Shown here in pieces: positions 46,435 to 55,779 of a stretch of 64,000 bases of DNA (position 1 is its first letter; every line of letters starts with the position of its first letter). The position numbers and the translations under genes are program-made. Origin of the DNA: Kribbella flavida DSM 17836 (GTDB lineage: Bacteria > Actinomycetota > Actinomycetes > Propionibacteriales > Kribbellaceae); NCBI RefSeq assembly GCF_000024345.1, contig NC_013729.1, positions 4,712,001 through 4,776,000 of the forward strand, in the 5' to 3' direction. The notes beneath the pieces are model-generated. The model had not been told where the DNA came from. It searched no databases and worked only from the letters and a program-made list of their open reading frames with translations.

Positions 46435-47364
46435 ATGTCGAACCCCGCCCCGAGCTGGCTCCTCCAGGTCGACGAACCGGTACCAACGCCCCGCGCGCCT
46501 GCCGCCGTCGAGTATCACCGCGTCTATGCGGGTGAGAAGCGCCGAGTTCTCCGCGGCGTTCTCGCGATCGTGCTGCTGGTCGTCGGCCTGGTCGGATTCG
46601 CGCAGTTGTTTCTGTTCGGCGCTCGCGTCGTCGACACGCAGATCCTCGGGCGCACCGGCTTCACGCCCCTCCAGCAGACCGCGGGTGCGCTCTCGCTCGC
46701 CGTACTGATTCCCTACTGCATGCTGTTGCAACGCCTGCTCTACGGAGTGCCCGCCCGCTCGCTGCACTCCGTGGCCGGACGCTTCAGGTACAGCGTCTTC
46801 GCTCGATCGCTACTGGCCTTCGGCCCGCTGCTGCTCGTCGTCATAGCAGCCGGCTTCCTGCTGGAGCCCGGCGACCCGGTCCCGTGGACCTACGCCGACC
46901 TGGTCGCGTTCTTCGTGATCGGGATGCTGCTGACACCGCTGGCGGCGGCCGGCGAAGAGTACGGGTTCCGCGGGTTCATGTTCCGCGTCGTGGGCGGGTG
47001 GACGCGCGGCGCCCGCTCCGGCGCGGTGATCGGCATCGTCGCCACGACCATCCTTTTCTCGCTCTTCCACGGCTCGCTCGACCCGTACATCCTCACGTCG
47101 TACCTCGTTCTGTTCGGGTCGCTGGCGATCATCACCTGGCGCACCGGTGGACTCGAGGCAGCCGTCGCCCTGCACGTTGTTTACAACCTCACGGCCCTCG
47201 TCCTCGGCACGACGCTGCACGTCGACCTCGGCGGCGCGCTCAGCAGCCGCGGCGAAACGGCAGGCTCGATCGCGAACCTCGTCCCCAGCGGCGCGCTGGT
47301 CCTCATCACCGCCGTCGCCTGGTGGATCACCCGGAAGACCGGCCCCGCCCGCACCCCACAATGA
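46435..47364 (+). CDS. CPBP family intramembrane glutamic protease
   Basis: A 309-residue membrane protein. Conserved CPBP/Abi motifs are present in order: AAGEEYGFRGFMFRVVGG (EExxxR, about residues 178-195), ILFSLFHGSL (FxxxH) and ALHVVYNLTALV (HxxxN/B). There are about eight hydrophobic segments. Relatives process prenylated or other membrane peptides, including bacteriocin self-immunity roles. Start ATG 46435 (MSNPAPSWLLQVDEPVPT) follows ggaaacc. Co-transcribed with the upstream unknown membrane protein. Confidence 0.88.
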   Translation: MSNPAPSWLLQVDEPVPTPRAPAAVEYHRVYAGEKRRVLRGVLAIVLLVVGLVGFAQLFLFGARVVDTQILGRTGFTPLQQTAGALSLAVLIPYCMLLQRLLYGVPARSLHSVAGRFRYSVFARSLLAFGPLLLVVIAAGFLLEPGDPVPWTYADLVAFFVIGMLLTPLAAAGEEYGFRGFMFRVVGGWTRGARSGAVIGIVATTILFSLFHGSLDPYILTSYLVLFGSLAIITWRTGGLEAAVALHVVYNLTALVLGTTLHVDLGGALSSRGETAGSIANLVPSGALVLITAVAWWITRKTGPARTPQ

Positions 47365-47410
47365 GCCGCCCCCGCATGCCACCACCTCGAAGCCGGCGAC
47401 GAACCAAGTG

Positions 47411-48016
47411 TCAGCGAAGAGCTGCGGCGGCTTGAGTCACCAGCCAGCTCTCCGATCGCTCGTAGGTCCAGCCGTTGTCATCGTGCAAGGTGAAGTAGCC
47501 GGAGTATCCGAAGTAGAACCAGAGGATGTCGCTCGCCTCCGCGACCGTCGTTCCCTCGCGCAGACCGCCGACGTCGTGGAGCCGGGTGGCGACGGTCTCG
47601 ATGGCCTCGCGGTAGCGCGTCGTGGCCACGCGCAGGTTCTCGGCGACCTCGGGGTTGTGGGGCGCGGTGGACAGCACCAGCCGAATGATGTCGCCGTAGG
47701 TCTCGCGCATGGACCTGACCACCGCCGCGGTGTGCCGCAGGATCTCGTCGGGGTCGGTGAGGGTTTCGATCTGAGAAAGGGTCTGCGCCACGATCGGCGC
47801 TTGGCTCCACAAGTCGACCAGCGTTCGGATCAGGCCCTGTTTGCCGCCGGCCACCGCGTACACCGTGGCCGGTGCGACGCGGGCCTCGGCCGCGATGTCG
47901 TCGATCTTCGTCGCGAAGAATCCGTGACGGGCGAAGAGTAGACGTGCCGCGTCGGTGATGGCGGCGCGGGTGGCTGCGGCGTACTCGGCGCGCCGGCCCC
48001 TCGGAGGCTCGGTCAT
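47411..48016 (-). CDS. TetR/AcrR family regulator
   Basis: A 201-residue repressor, MTEPPRGRRAEYAAATRAAI. The HTH is TKIDDIAAEARVAPATVYAV, followed by the helical domain. It is divergent from the FAD-linked oxidoreductase at 48087 with 70 bp between, so it likely controls that gene. It converges with the CPBP protease gene, whose stop is 46 bp away. No ligand can be inferred. Confidence 0.9.
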   Translation of the reverse strand: MTEPPRGRRAEYAAATRAAITDAARLLFARHGFFATKIDDIAAEARVAPATVYAVAGGKQGLIRTLVDLWSQAPIVAQTLSQIETLTDPDEILRHTAAVVRSMRETYGDIIRLVLSTAPHNPEVAENLRVATTRYREAIETVATRLHDVGGLREGTTVAEASDILWFYFGYSGYFTLHDDNGWTYERSESWLVTQAAAALR

Positions 48017-48067
48017 GGCAGCTCAGCCTAGTCCCAGGTCATTCGCCAGAGGTGCACTCTGATGAAT

Positions 48068-48080
48068 AGAGCGTTACTCT
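48068..48080. promoter_or_regulatory. Candidate TetR operator before the FAD oxidoreductase
   Basis: agagcgttactct has complementary 4-bp ends (agag/ctct) and lies in the 70-bp divergent promoter region, 7 bp before the oxidoreductase GTG start. The symmetry is weak, so position is the main argument. Confidence 0.35.
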
Positions 48081-48086
48081 GGTGAC

Positions 48087-49355
48087 GTGAGTGACATGCT
48101 GACCTCCGGAACGGAATACGAAGCAGCCCTGTCGATCTGGAACGGTGCGGTGACCAGCCGTCCGCTTGCCGTCGTTCGATGCGCCGGCCCGGCCGATGTC
48201 CAGGCCGGGGTGCGGACCGCCCGGGAGAAGGGTCTCCCGCTGTCGGTCCGCGGTGGCGGGCACGACTGGGCCGGCCGGGCGCTGGCCGACGGCGGCCTGA
48301 CCCTCGATCTGAGCCCGATGCGACAGGTGAGCGTCGACCCGGTCACCGCGATCGCCACCGTGGCGGGCGGCGCCACCGCGGCTGACGTGGCCGCGGCCGC
48401 GCAGCGGGCAGGCTTGGTCGCGGTGACCGGGACGGCCGGTTCGGTCGGTATGGCCGGTCTGACGCTCGGCGGTGGTTACGGACCGTTGAGCGGCCGGTTC
48501 GGTCTCGCCGCCGACAACCTGCTGTCAGCCGGCGTAGTGCTCGCCGACGGCACGCTGGTCACCGCCGACGACGAGCACGACCCCGAGTTGCTCTGGGCGC
48601 TGCGCGGTGGTGGAGGCAACTTCGGTGTGGTCACCACGATGCGGATCCAACTGCACGCGGTGCCGGCGATCCTGGCCGGGATGATCATGTACCGGTTCGA
48701 CGCTCTGCCGGAACTGGAGGAGTCGCTGCTGCGCGGGCCGGACGAGCTGACCGTGCAAGCCGGCTTCATCACGACCCCGACCGGTGAGCCGGCGCTCTTC
48801 GCCGCACCGACCTGGTGCGGCGATCCCGAGGTGGGAACCCGGGAGTTGCAGCGGCTCACCGAGCTCGGCGAGCCGCTGGCGGCGCAGGTCGGGCCGACCA
48901 CGATGGTCGATCAGCTCGCACAGATCGACGCGATGTTCCCGGCCGGTCGCCACGTCGAGATCGCGACGCGGACAGTCACCGGACTCGACCGTACCGTTCA
49001 GGACATCTTGCTCGACGCGGCAAACGCCAAGACCTCGCCACTGTCCGCGATCTCGCTGCACAGCCTCCACGGGGCGGCCGCTCGCGTGCCTGCCGACGCC
49101 ACCGCGTTCCGCAACCGGACGCCGCACCTGATGGTCGAGACCATCGCGGTCTGGGAACCAGGGGACCCCGATGAAAAGCGGCACCGGGACTGGGTACGGG
49201 CGACCGACCGCCTTCCGGGCGGCTATCCCAATCTGCTCGGGCCGGACGACACAGAGCGCACCGCAGCCGTCTTCGGGCCGAATACCGAGCGACTGGTCGC
49301 CGCCAAACGACGGTACGACCCTGAACTCGTGTTCCACGCCCCGGGCAAGCTCTGA
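48087..49355 (+). CDS. FAD-binding (PCMH/BBE-type) oxidoreductase
   Basis: A 422-residue flavoprotein of the 6-hydroxynicotine oxidase/berberine-bridge class. The PCMH FAD domain has REKGLPLSVRGGGHDWAGRA, with the His expected to bind FAD covalently, and GTAGSVGMAGLTLGGGYGPL followed by GLAADNLLSAGVVLADG and LWALRGGGGNFGVVT. The second covalent Cys of bicovalent members is absent. The C-terminal BBE stretch ends RRYDPELVFHAPGKL. GTG 48087. It probably oxidises an alcohol or amine and is probably repressed by the divergent TetR. Confidence 0.9.
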   Translation: MSDMLTSGTEYEAALSIWNGAVTSRPLAVVRCAGPADVQAGVRTAREKGLPLSVRGGGHDWAGRALADGGLTLDLSPMRQVSVDPVTAIATVAGGATAADVAAAAQRAGLVAVTGTAGSVGMAGLTLGGGYGPLSGRFGLAADNLLSAGVVLADGTLVTADDEHDPELLWALRGGGGNFGVVTTMRIQLHAVPAILAGMIMYRFDALPELEESLLRGPDELTVQAGFITTPTGEPALFAAPTWCGDPEVGTRELQRLTELGEPLAAQVGPTTMVDQLAQIDAMFPAGRHVEIATRTVTGLDRTVQDILLDAANAKTSPLSAISLHSLHGAAARVPADATAFRNRTPHLMVETIAVWEPGDPDEKRHRDWVRATDRLPGGYPNLLGPDDTERTAAVFGPNTERLVAAKRRYDPELVFHAPGKL

Positions 49356-49417
49356 CGGCCGATATCCGCGAGACAACCGCCCGAACGACGACGGGTAGCA
49401 GGTGACGGAGGAGTGCA

Positions 49418-50161
49418 GTGGCCTGGAGCACCCGCGAGATCGCTCAACTCGCCGGCACCACACTGCGAGCGGTACGCCATTACCACGACATCGGACTGCT
49501 GGCGGAACCACAGCGGCGTACCAACGGCTACAAGCAGTACGAGGTGGCTCACCTTGTCCGGATCCTGCGTATCAAGCGCCTGACGGAGCTTGGCTTCTCG
49601 CTGTCCCAGATCGCGACCATGGACGACACCGACGACCAACCTGTGGAGGCCCTGCGCACCCTCGACGCCGAACTCGCAGCCACCATCGAACGTCTCCAGC
49701 GCGCTCGCGTCGAACTCGGCGTCATCCTGCGGCAGCCGACGCCGGCCGAACTGCCACCTGGCTTCGCCGCCTCCGACGTCGTGGCGCGGATGTCACCCGC
49801 CGACCGCTCGTTCATCGTCGTGCTGACCCGGGTCCTCGGAGCAGAAACCATGCGGGCCTGGGCGGACCTGCTGCGTGAGCCCGTCATCGACCCGGTCGCC
49901 CAACGGTTCGACACGCTTCCCGCCGACGCCGATGAGCAGACCCGCGCCGCGGTGGCCCGGGACCTGGTCCCCTACGTACGCACGCTGTCCGCGAAGCATC
50001 CTGACGTGAAGATCACGAACGCCGGTACCCGGTACAGCGCGCGCTACGTCGAGCAGGCCGTCGGCCAAGCCCTGAGGGAGCTCTACAACAGCGCGCAACT
50101 GGACGTTCTCCGGCGCATCAGCCGACTGCTGTCCGACCCGCACGACCAGCCGGCTCAGTGA
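49418..50161 (+). CDS. MerR family regulator with C-terminal effector domain
   Basis: A 247-residue protein. The N-terminal MerR HTH is WSTREIAQLAGTTLRAVRHY (His in place of the usual Tyr pair), then HDIGLLAEPQRRTNGYKQYE and LTELGFSLSQIATM; a coiled-coil dimer helix follows and a 130-residue helical C-terminal domain. The start is GTG 49418. It follows the FAD oxidoreductase by 62 bp on the same strand and could be co-transcribed. Ligand unknown. Confidence 0.88.
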   Translation: MAWSTREIAQLAGTTLRAVRHYHDIGLLAEPQRRTNGYKQYEVAHLVRILRIKRLTELGFSLSQIATMDDTDDQPVEALRTLDAELAATIERLQRARVELGVILRQPTPAELPPGFAASDVVARMSPADRSFIVVLTRVLGAETMRAWADLLREPVIDPVAQRFDTLPADADEQTRAAVARDLVPYVRTLSAKHPDVKITNAGTRYSARYVEQAVGQALRELYNSAQLDVLRRISRLLSDPHDQPAQ

Positions 50162-50224
50162 TTCGGGTGTGGTTGCCCGGTGACCGGGAGGGCCCCGCCG
50201 TAGGTTGCCCGGTTCTCACGGCAC

Positions 50225-50548
50225 TCAGCGGTCGGCCGACGCCTGATCGCGCCGCGGACCGCGGTCATGGGCAAAGCGCTGCAGAATCCGGGTGTACAGC
50301 ATGCCCATGCAGCCGCTGAGGGTAGCGATGACGATCGCCGCCGGAGCGCGTCCGGCAGCGACGATATCCGCTACGACGAGCATCGACACCATGAACGCGA
50401 CAATGCCGAGCGCGGCGTAACCCCTGTCGTGCACGTTCACCCAGCGTCGCATCGCTCGGCTGGCCTGGGGGTCGACGCTGCGGGTCTCGATGAACAGCGC
50501 GATCAGCAGGACGGGAACGACCTGCATCGCACTCTCGTAGAGGAGCAT
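50225..50548 (-). CDS. Small three-span membrane protein
   Basis: About 107 residues from ATG 50548 (MLLYESAMQVVPVLLIALFI). Three hydrophobic segments lie at about residues 8-22, 45-62 and 70-88, joined by VNVHDRGYAALG and a short basic loop; the tail is basic (RFAHDRGPRRDQASADR). I do not recognise a function. A longer frame to 50653 gives a low-complexity Arg-rich N-terminus and is less likely. Confidence 0.65.
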   Translation of the reverse strand: MLLYESAMQVVPVLLIALFIETRSVDPQASRAMRRWVNVHDRGYAALGIVAFMVSMLVVADIVAAGRAPAAIVIATLSGCMGMLYTRILQRFAHDRGPRRDQASADR

Positions 50549-50724
50549 GTCATGCCTTCCGGCTCGTTCGTCGCGATGCCGGGCACGCCGCCGGCGGTCA
50601 CCGAAGCTTGGCGGCAAGTCGGCGCAGTCGGAATGCCGCAGGATCTCGGCCAACTCACGGTGCTCCAGTCAGCCTTTGTCCGCATGCCGGCAGTCCACAC
50701 CGTGCCCCTAGGGCACAGTCAACG

Positions 50725-50965
50725 TCAGCCCCGCCGGCAGGTCCGATCACAGGACGGCATGGTGCCGTCGACCAGGTAGGAAGTGGTGAGGTTCATCGCG
50801 CAGGCGTTACCACCGGGCACGTAGACATCACGCCCACTCTCGTCGACGGTGACCAGCCGGGAGCCGCTTCTCGCCCTTCTCCCGCAACAGTTCGCCACCG
50901 GCGAGTGGGGTGACCGGGTCCCGCCGGTTCTGCAGGATCAGCACGTTGCGCGGCCCCTGCCGATG
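50725..50965 (-). pseudogene. Remnant of a tripeptidyl aminopeptidase-like serine hydrolase
   Basis: Only the C-terminal ~80 codons survive. One frame reads VLILQNRRDPVTPLAGGELL with REKG, the TAP C-terminal domain signature containing the catalytic-Asp region. A second frame then reads RLVTVDESGRDVYVPG and CAMNLTTSYLVDGTMPSCDR to a stop. The two are joined by a frameshift near 50870-50885. The 5' three-quarters of the gene is missing: within 30 bp upstream lies a displaced pdxS 3' end, so the truncation is probably tied to that junction. Confidence 0.7.
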
Positions 50966-50992
50966 ATCGCGATGTCGCTCGGACGGCTCGTA

Positions 50993-51045
50993 CTACCAGC
51001 CGCGCTCGGCGAGCCGGTGCGGTTGCGGGATCTCGTCCACGTTGA
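50993..51045 (-). repeat. Displaced pdxS 3' end, complete with stop codon
   Basis: Forty-eight of 53 bp match the true pdxS end at 56382-56434. Minus-strand translation is NVDEIPQPHRLAERGW followed by TAG, identical to PdxS; the five differences in the codons are silent. Homology stops at the stop codon. The sequence between this repeat and 51216 holds no recognisable gene. Confidence 0.92.
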
Positions 51046-51216
51046 GTCCCGTAACGGCGCGGACAGTACATGCACACTGATCAGGGCACCTCGGTCAACT
51101 GGCGAGACTTTGGTCGTCGGAGCGCCAAGGCCCGCGTTGATGTGGGCAAGATCCCGTGAACCCCTCACCCATCCGCAGGCAAGTTCAACGGCGGACCCCT
51201 GCAAGAATGCGTTGTC

Positions 51217-52083
51217 GTGAACCATGCGCTGGACCTCGGGTCCCGGAAGTTCTGGCGACTGGTCGGCAAGCCAGTCGACCTCGCCGTGGACCACTCCTGG
51301 CTGCGCGCCCCGATGAGTCGTTCCTCCGCGGTCGGGGACGGCTGGCTTTCCGCCGAGGCTACGCACCACGGCGGCACGGTCGACGAGGATGCCGCGACCG
51401 CAGATCCTTCAGCGGGCCCAGCACCCGGTCTGCTCCCTGCGATGACCATCCTCGACGGCCCCGGGTTCGACGCCTCCCGACTGGATCCACGGATCCGCGA
51501 CTTCTATGAGCACACCGCCGCCTGGCACATGGAGGTGTGGACCGGATGGTCACCGCTGTTCTGGCCGGCAGGTGAGCTGATCGCGCGCTTGTTCGGCCGC
51601 CGGGTGGAGCAGCTGTCTCTCCCGATGCGCCCGCTTGACGTCGCGTACGGGATGGACAGCCGGGTCCGCGTGATCCGCAACCGGGATGGCGAGCAGGTGG
51701 GCGCCGCGTGGCTGCGGACGCTCCGGCCGTCGGGTCGCTATGTGTTCAGCGGCTGCTACTCGGCGCGGCGTCTCCCCGGCGCGGCGCAGCCGAGCGTCCA
51801 TGTCGCGTTCCCGCTCGAGTCCGGGAACGTCCAGGTCTTCCTGCGACCGGTCAACAGTGACGGCGGCGGGCTCGTCCTGGAGTCGCCCCCAGGGCGATTC
51901 GGGCAGGACGGCGCGTACGTCGTTGTGCACGACGACGGACGGGACTTCGCGGCGCGCGTCCCGCTCCACGAGACCTTCCGCCTGTACTGCGACCCCTACG
52001 GGGTGCTCCGCACCGACCACGAGCTGCGGATCGGGCGCACCTGGATGATGCGTCTGCACTACAAGATGGAGCATGCCCGATGA
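51217..52083 (+). CDS. Unrecognised cytoplasmic protein
   Basis: A 288-residue protein from GTG 51217 with no clear ribosome-binding site. It has no signal peptide or membrane helix. Recurring aromatic patches (RIRDFYEHTAAWHMEVWTGW; SGRYVFSGCYSARRLPGA) suggest a compact beta-rich enzyme or binding protein; a possible later start would be ATG 51442 (MTILDGPGFDASRLDPRIRD), which begins the better-conserved-looking part. I do not recognise a family. It is the first gene after the displaced pdxS end and may be cargo. Confidence 0.65.
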   Translation: MNHALDLGSRKFWRLVGKPVDLAVDHSWLRAPMSRSSAVGDGWLSAEATHHGGTVDEDAATADPSAGPAPGLLPAMTILDGPGFDASRLDPRIRDFYEHTAAWHMEVWTGWSPLFWPAGELIARLFGRRVEQLSLPMRPLDVAYGMDSRVRVIRNRDGEQVGAAWLRTLRPSGRYVFSGCYSARRLPGAAQPSVHVAFPLESGNVQVFLRPVNSDGGGLVLESPPGRFGQDGAYVVVHDDGRDFAARVPLHETFRLYCDPYGVLRTDHELRIGRTWMMRLHYKMEHAR

Positions 52084-52208
52084 TCCACACCTTTCACCTC
52101 ACCGGGGTCGCTTTGCCGATCGGCCGCAGCTACGTGCGCCGTACGTACATACGGACAAGGGTGATTCAGGCGCCCTGCTGGAATCTCGTTGAGGACATTG
52201 CATGAGCC

Positions 52209-53443
52209 TCAGGCGGGCGGCGTCTCCCAGAGTGCGCTGATGGGAACTGCGAGGTACTTGTCACCGAACGGCAGAGTGTGCGGGCCGGCATGGAGGACGT
52301 ACCCCGCGACGAGGTCGTCGCCGACCCGTTCATGGAGGTGCCGGATGCCGCGGAAGTCTTCGGTCGACGGTGTGGCCGAGGACTTCACCTCGATCGCGAT
52401 CACCTCGCCACGGCGATTCAGGACGATGTCGACCTAGACCTGGTCCCGCGTCCGATAGTGAAAGAGTTCGGCCCTGGTGCGGGACCACGTGAGCTGGCGC
52501 GCGATCTCCATCGCCACGAACCCTTCGAGGAGGCCGCCCAACGGGCTTCCAGGCTTACGCAGCCGAGAGACATCCTGATCGAGCATGGCCGCCGCAACGC
52601 CGGAGTCGACAAAGGCAAGCTTCGACTTCGCGATGCTGCGCGTATTGAGGTTCCGGGTCCAGGCTGGGATCTGCTTGATCAGGAAGACTTCTTCGAGCAG
52701 CGCGAGGTAGCGGCGCACGGTCTGTGCGGACACCTCCAGACCATTGGCCAAGGACGCGGGGACCACGATCTGGCCGGATCGAGCCGCCAGAAGCCGGACC
52801 AGCGAGTGCATCTCCCGACCACGCTCGATGTCCCACAACTGCATGACGTCCCGGTTGATCGTGTCGGCGACATACGAGTCGAAGTACCGCTCTCGTCGAC
52901 GGGGCGCACGTCTGACCGCATCCGGAAACCCACCCCGGACGAGCCGCTCGATGTAGCCATCGCGATCTACCGCCGATTCATGACGCAGGGCCGAGCTCGA
53001 ACGCGGCGTCCACGAACCCGTCCGGTGCACCGTCGATCTCACCCTGCGACAGCGGCCAGAGCTCAATCGTCTCCATCCGGCCCACGAGCGTGTCGGGCAG
53101 GTCCCGCATCGCCAGCGCGAGACGATCCGGTGAGCAAGAACCGCCCGGGATCCGGCTCCTCGTCAACTAGCGCCTTGATCGAGAAGAAGCCCCAGAACAT
53201 GCTGTACCTCGTCGATGATCATCCGCGCGGCAAGCCAACGAAGCTCCGCGAGCCCTGTGCGGCGAACTCTTGGATGTCAGCGTCATCGAGCGTGCACCAG
53301 TCGGCGCCGTGTCCCTTCCCGATCCGACGCAGGAGTGTGCTCTTGCCGCTCTGGCGCGCGCCGTTCACCAAGACAACACGCGTGTCAGCGAGTGCATCCC
53401 CCATAGGCGCAGCGGCACGGCTTGGCACGAACGCACTGATCAC
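52209..53443 (-). pseudogene. Broken AAA ATPase with DUF4143 domain
   Basis: Homologous pieces run in order from GTG 53443. The N-terminus is ISAFVPSRAAAPMGDALADT followed by RVVLVNGARQSGKSTLLRRI (Walker A). A frameshift near 53240 is followed by RMIIDEVQHVLG (Walker B) in another frame, a stop and a further shift near 53170-53150, then LALAMRDLPDTLVGRMETIE. The DUF4143 part RYFDSYVADTINRDVMQLWD and TVRRYLALLEEVFLIKQIPA follows. A TAG at 52434 interrupts the nuclease-like end, which resumes as VDIVLNRRGEVIAIEVKSSA. An intact copy would be about 410 residues. Confidence 0.85.
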
Positions 53444-54102
53444 AGAACTTCCTCGGGTACTCCGGGGGGAAGCACCCCACACAGACCGTCGTTCTGCCGC
53501 TACAGTGCTGGTGTTTTGCCGCACCGTCACTCGAAATGAAGTGGCATCGGCTGTGGTCATCGGCGACCGTCGGATCTACCTGCCCAACTCCGGGGGGCAA
53601 GACCACGGCACCTGAACCCTGTCGATCCCCATGCCGTGGTCCAAAATGGCTACGCCCTGATTGGTGATTTCCGCCAGCGACGTTTCAGCGCATCGCGCTG
53701 GGGGCGTGGGATTCGATCGCTGACAGCTTCGAAATTCGCTCGAGTACAGACTCATCACTCGGCCGGGTCAGCCACGTGCTGCTCACTCAGCGAGCGATCC
53801 ATCTGGGCGAGCAGTCCCGCCAGGTCCATCGAACGGTCGCCGCGGTCAGACGCTGCAGATGGCGATCGGCAGCTGAGGTTGTCAAACCCTCCCCCGGCAA
53901 ACACGCCTTGATCGAGAAGCCGATCGACATCTCACTAGACGCAGCGGACCGGATCATTGCCGCAGAACAGGCGAGCGGCAAGACCATGTCGAGGCCGGAG
54001 TGATGCGCACCTTCCTGGCGCCCAGGCGCGCCGCAACACGCTGCGATATCTCCGCTTCCATGATCTCCTGAATTGCACAGAGCGTGACGAAAGGCGGTTC
54101 GG
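53444..54102. other. Gene-free stretch with decayed sequence
   Basis: About 660 bp with no intact gene. It contains the promoter side of the broken ATPase, a perfect 10-bp inverted repeat (gaccacggca at 53601-53610 and its complement at 53632-53641, loop 21), and at 53884-54003 a fragment of an oxidoreductase gene. By eye it is less GC-rich than its neighbours. A short minus-strand frame (about 53576-53758) has no recognisable family. Confidence 0.55.
53884..54003 (+). pseudogene. Fragment of a Gfo/Idh/MocA oxidoreductase
   Basis: About 39 codons ending in a stop read KPSPGKHALIEKPIDISLDA followed by ADRIIAAEQASGKTM. This matches the strand-turn-helix after the Rossmann nucleotide-binding part in Gfo/Idh/MocA dehydrogenases (usually AGKHVLCEKPxA... 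and then AxxAGxxL), including the family Lys of EKP. Both the upstream NAD-binding part and the downstream catalytic domain are absent. A decayed relic. Confidence 0.6.
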
Positions 54103-55779
54103 ATGGTCCACCGAGCTCCGCGATCACGGAATCTGACACTGCACCGTCTGTGGCGCACCCCTGCCGACCCGGCGGGGCTGATCGATGCGCTGGACCAAGA
54201 GCAGCTCAATCTGCTGGAGCAGTTCGAGTTCACCGCCGTAACCGTGGGCGGCGCCGCCGGCTTGTGGGTTCAGGGCTCGTACCGCACGCGGGACGGTGAG
54301 TCCGCGGAGTGGTGCGCGGCCGCCAGCCGAACGACTGGTCAAGCAGTCCATTTCGTCGACGCGCGGTCGGCCGGCTTGCTGCTCCTGATCATCGACGGCC
54401 GGAGCTACGCGATCGGGTACGGACAGGGATTCCGCCTGCTCTCCAGTGACGAGAAGGACCGCCGGTTCGGGCTCGAGTTCGCGATCCGGGCGCTCGACCC
54501 CAAACACGTCAGCAAGCTCATGCGGCGCCGTCCAGGACACCGCGGGCGGACCGAGGTGACCCGCATGCCCGAGGGATCCCCCATCTGGGCCTTCGACGTC
54601 ACCGACGCGTACGCCGACCTGGTCGGCAGCGCCAGCGGTAAGTCCGAGAGTTTCCAGCTGACCCACACCAAGGCCGATAAGCCCGTACCGGTCGACGGTG
54701 GAGTCGGCCTGCACATCCGTCTGGCCACCGACCCGATCGAGATGGTGGCCGACATCCGCACCATCGCCGAGGTGCTGGCCCGCGAGCGCCAGCCGGAACT
54801 CGAGTTCGCCGATCGGGTCCGGCCTCTATACGACAAGACACTGCTCGCCCAACTGGAAGCGGATTTCGAAGCGCTGCTCAGCAGCACACCCGACGAAGTA
54901 CGACATCGGCTGAGTAGCGTCGTACCGACTGAGCTCGCCGAACTAGTCGACGACGTCCGGACCTTCAAGGTCACGCTTGGCGGCGGTACTCGAACAACCA
55001 CCGAGATCGCCGTCGAAAACCTGCTGAACCGGGCCAGCATCCTTCAGGCCGGCACTCGTGTCCGGGCGTTCCGCGAGGGTCGCATCACCGCTTTCCAGGA
55101 CGACGGTGCCAGTTACTCGGTAGGCGATGCCCGAGCCATCGACTGGCTCGAAGCCGTGCTGCCCGTCGACGACCAGCACTTCGCTCTGGTCGACGGCCAG
55201 TGGTACGAGATCGACGCCGGCTACCAAGTCCGCCTTCAGGAACACGTCGAGGAGCTCCTCGCCGTTCACTCCGACTTGGTCCTTCCGGACTGGCGACCAC
55301 ACCACACCGAGGGTCAGTACAACGACGCCGCCGGCCTCGACCCTGACCTCGGGCTCGTCTGCCTCGACCGCAAAGGCGTCCGCGACGAGTTCCACCGCCG
55401 TTGGGGGTTCGAAGCCTGCGACCTGCTGGGCCCCGACAACGAGCTGATTCACGTCAAGAAGGCCTCCGGCTCCTCTCCCCTCAGCCACTTGTTCATGCAA
55501 GCCTGCGTGGCCGTCCAAGGTCTCGAAGGCTCCTCGACCGCCCGCACCCGCTTCCGCGAGCTCGTCCGCAAACACGGCCGCGGCCGCGAACTCGCCGAAG
55601 GCTTCGAACCCACCAAGGTCGTCTTCGGCATCCTCCTCAAGGCCGGCGAGGAGGTCACCTCCAAGACCTTGTTTCCCTTCGCTCAAGCGGCCCTCGTCCA
55701 GGCCTCCCGTTTCCTGCACTCAGCCCGTATCGACGTCGAGGTTCGCGCTATCCACCTGGCGGACGTCAGATCCGATTGA
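54103..55779 (+). CDS. TIGR04141/DUF6119-like sporadically distributed protein
   Basis: A 558-residue protein from ATG 54103. Its length, the N-terminal domain with LLLLIIDGRSYAIGYGQGF and FGLEFAIRALDPKHVSKL, and the C-terminal region CLDRKGVRDEFHRRWGFEAC, ELIHVKKASGSSPLSHLFMQ and KTLFPFAQAALVQASRFL match what I recall of the TIGR04141/DUF6119 family, which is patchily distributed among bacteria and often found in variable or defence-type loci. No enzymatic motif is evident to me. It is intact within a patch of decayed genes, and its 3' end overlaps a pseudogene on the other strand by 14 bp. Confidence 0.75.
   Translation: MVHRAPRSRNLTLHRLWRTPADPAGLIDALDQEQLNLLEQFEFTAVTVGGAAGLWVQGSYRTRDGESAEWCAAASRTTGQAVHFVDARSAGLLLLIIDGRSYAIGYGQGFRLLSSDEKDRRFGLEFAIRALDPKHVSKLMRRRPGHRGRTEVTRMPEGSPIWAFDVTDAYADLVGSASGKSESFQLTHTKADKPVPVDGGVGLHIRLATDPIEMVADIRTIAEVLARERQPELEFADRVRPLYDKTLLAQLEADFEALLSSTPDEVRHRLSSVVPTELAELVDDVRTFKVTLGGGTRTTTEIAVENLLNRASILQAGTRVRAFREGRITAFQDDGASYSVGDARAIDWLEAVLPVDDQHFALVDGQWYEIDAGYQVRLQEHVEELLAVHSDLVLPDWRPHHTEGQYNDAAGLDPDLGLVCLDRKGVRDEFHRRWGFEACDLLGPDNELIHVKKASGSSPLSHLFMQACVAVQGLEGSSTARTRFRELVRKHGRGRELAEGFEPTKVVFGILLKAGEEVTSKTLFPFAQAALVQASRFLHSARIDVEVRAIHLADVRSD

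Noticed and set aside
53576..53758. Minus-strand frame with DHGMGID resembling a histidine-kinase ATPase turn
   Set aside because: Too short and too weak to assign; it lacks other kinase boxes.
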